NCBI GenBank assembly: GCA_030015575.1
Contig: JASDDO010000006.1
Location: 322,076,361-322,140,360, forward strand
From: Agapanthus africanus
Taxonomy: Eukaryota > Streptophyta > Magnoliopsida > Asparagales > Amaryllidaceae
Length of the DNA stretch: 64,000 nt
Direction: 5' to 3'
The position numbers and the translations under genes were made by a program. How positions within the stretch are numbered: position 1 is the stretch's first letter; each line of letters opens with the position of its first letter. The notes beneath the pieces are model-generated. The model was not told where the DNA came from, searched no databases, and worked only from the letters and a program-made list of their open reading frames with translations. Positions 11,474 through 19,481 of this stretch are shown one piece after another.

Positions 11474-12548
11474 AATAATATTAGTGGAGTTTTTTTTTAT
11501 TGAGATATTAATTTCACCATTAAGACTTGGTCAATGGTATCTTTGCATATATTTTTCTACCAAATTTTAATTATAATATATCATCACATGAGAAATAGTA
11601 TTTTTATAGATAAACCCTCATATGTATCATATATTATAATAAACACCTTTTCTAGTATAGAAATAGTAAGAAAAATGTAATAACAAATGTGCAGTTTTAT
11701 CGACTGAGCAAGTTCTTTGCCTCTTCTTGATCTTGCAATCTCTTAATTGAGCTTGCAAGTTTAAGATTTGGTTATTGAACCCATGTCTTGTATTTGGTTC
11801 TATGGTTCTTATTGTTATTTTCTTGCTTATTTCTTTCTTACTTTTTATTACTTGCTTTACATTCGTGCTTTACTTTCATGCACTTAAATTCCATGCACTT
11901 TTAATTACTTTCTTGTAATCTTTTCTTTTCTTTGTTTATCTTTTCTTTTGCTCTTTTTGGTTCGTTTTGTGAATGGTTGTAATATGTTGTTGTTAAGAAT
12001 AAATACAACATTGTAAGTTAAGGTTTCATTCCTCATTTCCTTTTCCCGTTATTTTTCTTTGAACTCCGCCCAAACGTTACGCAAGCGCTCCGTTAGGCAC
12101 CCTACCCTACCAAGGTAACGGTGATTCCTAACCGCGACCGGTTGCGTTCGGTTTGGCCGGAGGCGAAAGCAAGAGACAAGAACGGAAGGACACGGGTAAA
12201 TAAGCCGAATTCCACGAATACCGTGCTTAAATTGCCTAATCCACGTTGTTGCCGATTGCTCTAGCTTCAATTGGTCAAGACTCGGCTCAAAGGTTTTGAG
12301 TGCGGATTTCTTTAGCTTACACTTTCGTATCTTTTTCTTAACAACTTTATACTTGCATATAAAACACATAGGTTAGAATTGAACAAACATATACACATTC
12401 TTTATTGACTCGTCTAAAACCCGAACGGAAATACAACCATCTCCCTGTGGATCGACCCGTGCTCAACCGGCTAGCTGCATAGCGACACCGTCCTGATCGC
12501 GGTTATAACTTTAGAACTTTGAACATCCGACACGCCAAAAGCGTGCGA
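11474..12548 (+). mobile_element. Plus-strand Athila-like LTR remnant
   Basis: The first 220 bp are AT-rich and featureless. From about 11700 the sequence follows 790-870 of the left-end LTR. Near the end, the block CCCTGTGGATCGACCCGTGC...GACACCGTCCTGATCGCGGTTAT is the reverse complement of the X LTR terminus, a hallmark of Athila-like LTR 3' ends. No PBS follows; instead the tail of element Y begins. It is therefore a truncated LTR of the opposite strand. Confidence 0.55.
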
Positions 12549-13978
12549 TCAGTCGTCTCGAGCAAACTTGTTTTATTTTTTAAGAGAAAGAGAAAATAAA
12601 GAAAAAGAAATAACTAAGTAGCACACTTTCGTAGGCATCACGATTGCACTGAGCACGTGCAACAAGCCTTTCAACCTCTAGGTGTCCCTAGTAGGAGGTG
12701 TTGTCTCCTGAGGGTTTTCAGCGGATTGCACCCACAAAATCCAATAATAAAAGGAAGACCGTGAAAGTTATATATAAAGATAAGAATTGTAAAAGAAAAG
12801 CTTTGAAAATTAGAGTTTCCAACTACACCAGCTTTTCAGTTGTCATGAGCCCTATCTTAATAGTCATGAAAAGATGATAGAAATCACATCATCTCTCAAT
12901 AAAACATTGTCTTTATTCATCATTCCTAGCTTTCTTCCAAATATCGATCATATACCCCTACGTGTGTGTACAAGACATCCCTACACACGGAGAATTCAAT
13001 TCAAGCTATCATACTCTTGTCCATCTAGCTCAGTACTTTTTAATTGGTGAATATTTAGATGGATTTTCTCACACATTTTTTTCATGCGACCGTTAATACT
13101 TCTTGAGGTACTAACCGACCGATTACTCATGTGCTTGCTTATTAGGCGTATTAGTATTTTCCTCGTCTTGCAACACCTAAGCCTTAGCAGTGACTCCCAA
13201 ACCAGTTGGTCTAAGGCACTAGGTGATGAAGCACCCTCGCTATATTTTTTTATTGCTGCTTTGGTGATAACAAAACCAATGTTCATTTTCCTTCACTATT
13301 TTATATTTTTATTTTTCATTCATTATTTTCTTCATACTTTGGCTTTTAGACAAGAGCATTTCAAGGTATTCTCTACTATCCCGAGTTTTAAGACGTGTGT
13401 AAGTGCATATAGTAGGGTATCAATATTCAAATGTTTGGCTTCCAGAATAGGAACTGTTTTTCAGACTTATTTTTATCCTCAGATTAGCGACTTCCTTCAT
13501 CTTACTAATTCTTGGGACAACGGCTCATAACTACTTATTACTAGTTTCGTTTAAAAAAACTTCTAATTTCTTGGTTTCCTTAAATTTTTCCAATCTTTTG
13601 GATGTAACTTTTCTCTATCTAATCTTTTATTATCTTATTTATGTAAAGTTTTTTTTAATGTTTTGTGCTTATGCAAAGTATGATGCAAAGTGATGCGTAA
13701 ATAAGCACAAACCTCCCCCAAACTTGTTTAGAACAGTGTCCTCACTGTTGCCATCTGTTAAGTCTCAAAAACCTGTAGGCTTGGGAGGAAAATTTATTAG
13801 CGGGGACATGAAATATGTGAACGTGAAAATACTGCCCCAAACTTATTTTTGGCTCACAATTTTGAGGACAACTTTTATTTTCAAGAACCAAATATACCCC
13901 TTCCCTCCCCCCTCCCCCCAAACTTGAGTTAAATAATATCAAGCATTTAAAATCACAAAAGGGGGTCAAAGTTACTGG
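12549..13978 (-). other. Non-coding tail of element Y
   Basis: Counterpart of 6345-8003. Conserved islands include the segment at about 13180-13260 (minus-strand reading KKYSEGASSPSALDQLV, also in X) and the A-rich start. Small ORFs are not conserved in length or frame between copies, so I do not call genes. Confidence 0.6.
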
Positions 13979-15178
13979 TCAATGCAAACCCTTACAAAGA
14001 CCGAAAGTCAACACCAACCATTCGAAGATTTTATCAGTGTAGTGCACCGGTTGGTGGAAGAACATGTTGTTGAGAGCCAGGAAAAAGTGGGGAAAAGATA
14101 AGTGGTGGGATAGAATGTGTTCGCGTCTCGTTTTGGAGAGACGACACAGTGATTGTGATGGATTACTCGCATCCTCGTGATTGTCAAGAAGAAGGGGTGG
14201 AGGTTCAATTTCTTTGTTTTGAATATGATTCATCTCAACACCCGTATTTGCGAAGAATGCAAGTCTATCAGCGAACATTTCCTTGAAGCTTTCATCAATA
14301 TCCTGAAGAATATTCTCATTTGAAAGAACAGGATGATACTCAGACTCCAGAAACGGTTCATCATCGACGTTAGATGTTGACCCGGACAACTCGAAAGAAG
14401 AGTCCGTATGTATATGATACATATCTGGGTCAAACAACAACGTATAATGGAAGTCTGGATCTGTATCGTGAAGCTGATCAAATTCGCTGCTGTCGACATC
14501 CAATAATTCGACAGAACATACTCGAGCATGAGAATTGGAGGGTTGACTTCTCAACTTATAAATGTTGAGCTCAATTGACCTATTCCCGAAAGATAGGTTC
14601 ATAGAGCCGTTTCTACAGTTGATTACAGCGTTGGAAGTAGCCAAAAAGGGACGACCTAGAATCGCCAGAATTTGGTTCCGTGGGTTCACTACAGGCTGTG
14701 TATCAAGAACAATAAAGTCCACAGGGAATAAAAATTCCCCGATATTTATCAACACATCCTCAACTTCACCCCTAGATTTGGTGATTGATCGGTCGGTCAT
14801 CTGGAGAGTCATGTTCGAGGGTTTTAATACTCCGATACCTAGTTGCTCATAGACTGAATATGGAAGCAAGTTAACACTAGCGCCATGGTCAAGTAAAGCA
14901 CGGTTAATGTGTTTATCCCCAATAGAAATAGAAATTGTAGGACAGCCAGGGTCCTTACGTTTCCTTGGTAATTGTTGGGGATAAGCTGTGTCTACAGTAC
15001 TCGATATGAACACTTTTTTCGACACTTGAGTCTTCCACTTCCTAGTGCACAACTTCTTAAGAATTTTCGCATGGGACGGAACTTGTTGGATATCATCTAG
15101 GAGAGGGATATTGATGTTAACTTGCTTAAACATGTTCACAAGCTTCTCCATTTGGGCATTGGGTTTGTTGGGCCTCAA
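13979..15178 (-). CDS. pro: Athila-type aspartic protease and C-terminal tail
   Basis: Retropepsin of an Athila-like element. The active-site region is ALLDHGASVNLLPYS around residues 93-107, with His where the usual motif has Thr, Ser or Gly after the catalytic Asp. The flap and second half follow (VEDVLINIGEFLFPVDFIVLD, then ILGRPFLAT, about residues 135-180). The first 60 residues (MEKLVNMFKQVNINIPLLDD) belong to the Gag-protease linker. After the protease come about 190 acidic, low-complexity residues and no reverse transcriptase. The ORF opens at a TTG, not an ATG, and continues the upstream gag frame after a 1-nt shift, so it is part of a broken gag-pro gene. Confidence 0.75.
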   Translation of the reverse strand: MRPNKPNAQMEKLVNMFKQVNINIPLLDDIQQVPSHAKILKKLCTRKWKTQVSKKVFISSTVDTAYPQQLPRKRKDPGCPTISISIGDKHINRALLDHGASVNLLPYSVYEQLGIGVLKPSNMTLQMTDRSITKSRGEVEDVLINIGEFLFPVDFIVLDTQPVVNPRNQILAILGRPFLATSNAVINCRNGSMNLSFGNRSIELNIYKLRSQPSNSHARVCSVELLDVDSSEFDQLHDTDPDFHYTLLFDPDMYHIHTDSSFELSGSTSNVDDEPFLESEYHPVLSNENILQDIDESFKEMFADRLAFFANTGVEMNHIQNKEIEPPPLLLDNHEDASNPSQSLCRLSKTRREHILSHHLSFPHFFLALNNMFFHQPVHYTDKIFEWLVLTFGLCKGLH

Positions 15179-15786
15179 CCTTTTCGGAATGGAGCTCTAT
15201 CAATAAGTGTTGGGTCCAACATTTGTGGAGAAGTTTGTGGGGGTGGAAAGGATGAAGTGGGTGGTGGGTTCGAGCCTTGGGGAAAACGGAGAATAGGCTC
15301 GGAAGAAGAAGGTAAACTAGACGAAATAGGGTAAGAAGTAGAAGTGGGAATGGAAGTGGAAGTGGAAGACGGGGTGTTAATGATCAATTCATCATTATCA
15401 ATTTGTTCACCCACATGATTGTCTAGCACTCTTCCAAATCTCAACGTGGTAATAGCACTCACATCATTATAATGCGAGGGTCCAGGATCAGGTGGGGGTT
15501 GAGCTGGAAGATTCCCTTTCTCTCTAGCACTCATTTCGGCTGTTAACTGTGCAATTTGTGCTTCTATCGATTTAATAATCTCACCTTGGGAGGCGGAGTT
15601 TTTCTTTACATCATCGATAGAAGACTTAAAATCAGCCGACGTTTGAATAGAATTTGTCAGAAGCAAACTCATGGTTTGTTCAAGTGAAAAGGTGTTATTG
15701 GTACCGGCAGAAAAAGGATCAAAGTTGTTGGCCGAGTTTTGAAAATTTTGTGGGTGATAGGGGTGCTGACTCAGTTGTGGCGGTTG
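15175..15786 (-). pseudogene. gag: Athila-type gag C-terminal fragment, truncated by LTR insertion
   Basis: Open from the LTR border at 15786 without a stop, through QPPQLSQHPYHPQNF and the SLEQT helix, to a Gag C-terminus with the Athila-style EAQIAQLTAEMSAREKGNLP helix (about 15590-15520) and the ITTLRFGR motif. A stop at 15177-15175 follows PFRKG. The next frame continues LRPNKPNAQ, so a single-base indel near 15187 separates gag from protease. The N-terminal Gag and capsid are missing because the Tat-type element interrupts the gene. Confidence 0.75.
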
Positions 15787-15839
15787 TGTTTCCTGATTTA
15801 AAATCAGAAAAGCTTATGGAAAAAGCTTCAGAAAAGGGT

Positions 15840-16304
15840 CACGTGCTTACACGTGACCAGCAGTCACGTGTTGGCACGTGACACCTAAAAGCATCAGCAA
15901 GACAAGTTCAGTTTCCCAACTACATCGAAGAAAAGGGCTTCAGAAAGAGTCACGTGCTCCCACGTGACCAGGGTCACGTGTCGGCACGTGACATTTAAAA
16001 GCAAGCGGCATAGGCACATTGGTTCCCTGATCAAATCAAGGAAAAAGGCTTCAGAAGAGGTCACGTGCTCCCACGTGACCAGGGTCACGTGTTGGCACGT
16101 GACGCTCAAAACATCAGACTCATTCTCCGGTTAAATCAAGAAAAAGACTCCAGACGAGGGTCACGTGCTCACACGTGACCAGGGGTCACGTGGTGGCACG
16201 TGACGGCTAAGCAGCAGAAGAAGGCAGAGTGCAAAAGAAGAAAAGGGCTCGTTACAAGGGGGTCACGTGCCCACACGTGACCAAGGGTCACGTGGCCGCA
16301 CGTG
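15840..16304. promoter_or_regulatory. G-box array 1 of LTR 1 (20 CACGTG)
   Basis: Five quartets about 100 bp apart. In each, two pairs of TCACGTG and CACGTGA are separated by exactly four variable bases (TTAC, TTGG, CTCC, TCGG, CTCA, GTGG, CCCA, GCCG), placing core centres 10 bp apart on one helical face. CACGTG is the core for plant bHLH and bZIP factors. The location upstream of the TATA box fits an enhancer; which factor binds is not known. Confidence 0.8.
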
Positions 16305-16614
16305 ACCAGCTTTCAAAGCCCATTTGTTAAACAGAATTAAATTCTGAGAAAAGACCTCTCAAGTCTTTCCAAAAACAACCGATTGAATTAAAGATTTAGA
16401 GTGATTAAATATCATCTATCTATGGGAAAATCTCGAATTTGGGAAGATTTCCCTTTTAAATCTAACAGAAATCGCAAAGGAGAATCGCTGGATTTGAAAT
16501 CCAATGGTGAATAAAATTCACCTAAGAATCCAAAGGTCCAGAACGAATGATGGATACAAATCAAATCTCTCAATGAAGATACGTCAAAAAACTAATTGAC
16601 TCGGCTGCTTCTCC

Positions 16615-16622
16615 TATAAATA
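16615..16622 (+). promoter_or_regulatory. TATA box of LTR 1, inside a dyad
   Basis: TATAAATA in the perfect dyad CTCCTATAAATAGGAG, 828 bp into the LTR and downstream of all array 1 G-boxes. The same dyad is at 36238-36245, and nearly so in copy C. Confidence 0.8.
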
Positions 16623-16764
16623 GGAGCCGAGACACAAAAAAAAAGAGACAGACACGCAGAGGGAAGAAAATGGAGAGAGCCTTGATACTTTGAGGAATCT
16701 GGATCTTCTGCAAAGGAAAACCCTAGGTAAGAAAGGGAAGGCTTTTTGAAAGAAAGAGAATTTA

Positions 16765-17310
16765 ATCCTCAACAGAGTTCAACTCTGATGTAAAACAAGA
16801 AGAACATATTTCTTCTCTCTTAGATGGAGGATCTGTAAAGCGCACATCTCCCCTTGAAGTTGAGAATTTAATTCTCAATGGGTTGAGATCCTGCCATGCA
16901 GATCCAAAGCATAGAGAGGGAATGGAAGCACGAGAATTTAATTCTTACAGAACTATAGGAATTTAATTCCTTTAAAATAAAATTAGGGTTTGACCCTGTG
17001 TCATGGGAATTTAATTCCTTCAGAATAAAAAGAAACAGGGTTTAACCCTAATTAAGAACTTAGTTCTGTTAAAACAACAAGAACGTAATTCCCTTAATCT
17101 TACTCCCCAGAATAATTCTCTAACAGAGAGTGGGAGTTTAATTCCTTAAAGCTTTTATTAGGGTTTAACCCTATTCAGTTCTTCATATATATGAGGAATT
17201 TAATTCCTACAGAAAATTCAGGGTTCAACTCTTCAAAAGGAACTAGGAATTTAATTCCTCTGGAATTATTGTCAGGGTTCAACCCTACGAGGAATTCAAT
17301 TCCTGAAAGG
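16765..17310. repeat. TTTAA-cored dyad array of LTR 1
   Basis: More than a dozen 11-17 bp near-palindromes that keep the core TTTAA (or TTCAA) and change the arms: GAGAATTTAATTCTC, GGAATTTAATTCC, AGGGTTTAACCCT, AGAGTTCAACTCT. They lie downstream of the TATA box, so they are probably in transcribed R/U5 sequence. Arms differ from dyad to dyad but remain complementary. Confidence 0.75.
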
Positions 17311-17349
17311 GATTAACAGATCTTCTAAACAACTACAGAAAAGAACGGT

Positions 17350-17549
17350 CACGTGTCACCATGTGACCCCCCCAAAAGATCTATAGAAAGCCCTTTGAGG
17401 CAGTACCTCACGTGACCCACGTGACCCTTAACAGAAGCTTTAACATACCTCGATTAGACACCCGTCACGTGATGACACGTGATGCTCCAAAAATGCGATA
17501 TCCTCAGAAGAACAAATGAAGGGAGGGCGCTCTCACGTGTTGCCACGTG
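17350..17549. promoter_or_regulatory. G-box array 2 of LTR 1
   Basis: Four further G-box pairs, three with four-base spacers (TCAC, ATGA, TTGC) and one with three (ACC). One core is degraded to CATGTG. Position is about 730 bp downstream of the TATA box. Confidence 0.7.
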
Positions 17550-17561
17550 ACCCCTCTTGCC

Positions 17562-17862
17562 TTAGTGTTTAACACTAAATTGGAACTCCCGAATCCAGTG
17601 TTAAAACATTGTTGGGCCTTAGTGTTCAACACTAATCAAAGAACTTTATTTGCAGTGTTCGACACTGATTACCTTAGTGTTTAACACTAATTAGAGATCT
17701 CCGTTGCCAGTGTTTAACACTGATCTGTTTTAGTGTTTAATGCTAATTTGAAAGCCTTGTTGCTGGTGTTTAACACCAATTATCTTTTAGTGTTAAACAC
17801 TAACTTGTCAATTTCATTCCCAGTGTTCAACACTGATTGGTCTGTAGTGTTTAACATTAGGC
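17562..17862. repeat. AGTGTTTAACACT dyad array of LTR 1
   Basis: About ten alternating dyads of the types TTAGTGTTTAACACTAA and CAGTGTTTAACACTG, spaced 25-35 bp. Same TTTAA core as the array upstream, with GTG/CAC arms. Confidence 0.75.
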
Positions 17863-18079
17863 TTTGGCCCAATTGGCTAAATGGCCAGAGACAAAGTCTC
17901 TCCTTCAAGGGACCAACAGGAAGCCAATATTCCAGACATGATTGGACTTAGCCCAAGATGGCCATAAGTCCTCAATTCGTAATTAACTGGGCTAATGGGC
18001 TCATAACATAATTAATTGGTCTTGATCCCAAATTGGGCCAAAGACTACTTAATCCACTCCGGTTCCAGGGTATATCTCT

Positions 18080-18131
18080 TCACTCCTTTGATACTTGGCG
18101 TTGTAATCCCTCAACGTCTTCAAAGAGGTGA
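18080..18131 (+). ncRNA. 52-nt conserved hairpin, copy A1
   Basis: Outer arms TCACTCCTTTGA and TCAAAGAGGTGA, inner stem CGTTG/CAACG, loop TAATCCCT, always preceded by GGGTA(C/T)ATCTC and followed by CGGGTCC. One of eight copies in the window. The outer stem changes coordinately between copies (TTTGA/TCAAA versus CTCTGA/TCAGAG). A putative RNA structure inside the LTR transcript, not a separate gene. Confidence 0.6.
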
Positions 18132-18159
18132 CGGGTCCCGATAACCACACATTGATACA

Positions 18160-18470
18160 GACTGTGGGGTCCTTAAACCCATGGACTACGACGTCCTTAA
18201 CCTCGACCGAGATGTCTTAAAACTAATAATGGACTGTGGGGTCCTTAAACCCATGGACTACGACGTCCTTAACCTCGACCGAGATGTCTTAAAACTAACA
18301 ACGGACTGTGGGGTCCTTAAACCCATGGACTACGACGTCCTTAACCTCGACCGAGATGTCTTAAAACTAACAATGGACTGTGGGGTCCTTAAACCCATGG
18401 ACTACGACATCCTTAACCTCGACTGAGATGTCTTAAAACTAACAATGGACCGCAATGTCCTTAAACTACC
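18160..18470. repeat. 72-bp tandem repeat built from 24-bp GGAC...GTCC monomers, LTR 1
   Basis: Four units of 72 bp (starts near 18160, 18231, 18303, 18375). Each consists of three 24-bp monomers of the form GGAC-N6-GTCCTTAAAC, then degenerates into GGACCGCAATGTCC-type monomers. Each monomer is itself a short inverted repeat. Confidence 0.8.
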
Positions 18471-18671
18471 TACGGACCGCAATGTCCTTAAACTAGCAAT
18501 GGACCACTATGTCCTTAAACTGGAACAATAGAGCCCAAACGCTCTTTTGTCGGATCTAAACGATCCCGTTTAAGTTGATCTTAGCCTCAAATATGGCTAA
18601 CGTATCCTTAAACCTTCAAACAGACTGGACTATGAATCCCCCCAATCGACTTTGGCTCAAGGGTACATCTC

Positions 18672-18724
18672 TGAACTCCTCTGACATCTGTCGTTGTAAT
18701 CCTTCAACGTCGTCAGAGAAGTGA
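18672..18724 (+). ncRNA. 52-nt conserved hairpin, copy A2
   Basis: Same structure as 18080-18131, but the outer stem is CTCCTCTGAC with GTCAGAGAAG, showing paired substitutions relative to A1. Flanks GGGTACATCTC and CGGGTCC are retained. Confidence 0.6.
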
Positions 18725-19334
18725 CGGGTCCCGACGGCCACACATTCAATGGACCACTATGTCCCTAAACTGGAACAATAGAGCCCCAAATGCTCTTTTG
18801 TCGGATCTAAACGATCCCGTTAAGTTGATCTTAGTCTCAAGTTAGACTAACGTATCCTTAACAAACGTTTGAGTTGATCTTAGCCTCAAATATGGCTAAC
18901 GTATCCTCAAACCAAACCCCCAAATCCAAATCTAAGATAAATACGGATTTGGACTAGTCCACGTCCTACGGGCGACGACATAACTCAGTCTCCGTATACA
19001 ATCCACGGGCAACCGCAAATAAAACAAAAACACACGACACGAAGTGACCATCTGGAGAAGGAGAAAGTTGTTACCGCAACGCGGTAGCGTAATTAACTGC
19101 AGGGGCTTGCGCCTGCAGGGAAGAGCGTCCCCACAATCAAAAACCCCTCGTGCGAGGGGGAATCTGACGAAGTCTGCTACATCGGACGCATCCGTTTAAA
19201 CCTTCGATACATGGTGCCATAAATCAACTTGGCATCTTCGGAGAGGTGGACGGATAGCACCAATTAGCATCTGCCCCGAACCTCAGGCATGGACGTCCCC
19301 GCGTCCCGGCCGCCGTTCGGAGGGGAACAGATTC

Positions 19335-19353
19335 TGGCACGCCCGGTGGGACC
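19335..19353 (+). other. Primer binding site of element A
   Basis: TGGCACGCCCGGTGGGACC, five bases after the LTR end, starting with the TGG that pairs to a tRNA CCA end. I cannot assign the tRNA with confidence. Conserved at 38959-38977 and 57421-57439. Confidence 0.7.
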
Positions 19354-19481
19354 TTTTCCTCTTTCCACTCCATACTTCGTGTGTCGTGATTCGCGAACCA
19401 ATCGCGGTTCGCTAATGGTGGCCCTTGGGTTTCAAGATACTAAGAATTGGCGTCTCGCTTATTGCAGAAAGTAAAGGATCG

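Larger units (their letters stand above)
12549..15786 (-). mobile_element. Athila-like retrotransposon Y, partial
   Basis: Minus-strand order: gag C-terminus, aspartic protease, a Y-specific acidic tail, then the non-coding region shared with X. Reverse transcriptase and integrase are absent. The upstream part is cut at 15786 by the Tat-type LTR starting at 15787, which sits inside open gag codons. No 3' LTR is seen at the left end, where an opposite-strand LTR remnant abuts. Confidence 0.75.
15787..19329 (+). repeat. LTR 1 (5' LTR of element A)
   Basis: Runs from TGTTTCCTGATT to GGGGAACA, five bases before the PBS. Ordered contents: quartets of G-boxes, a TATA box in a dyad, TTTAA-cored dyads, a second G-box group, AGTGTTTAACACT dyads, a 52-nt hairpin, a 72-bp tandem repeat, a second hairpin and a short GC-rich block. 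Differences from LTR 2 are scattered single bases, about one or two per hundred by eye, suggesting recent duplication. Short ORFs (for example 18181-18426 over the 72-bp repeat) are by-products of repeats. Confidence 0.9.

Noticed and set aside
18181..18426. 81-aa ORF of MDYDVLNLDRDVLKL repeats in LTR 1 (116 aa in LTR 2)
   Set aside because: Follows from a 72-bp unit being a multiple of three; broken at different points in each LTR and absent as such in C.
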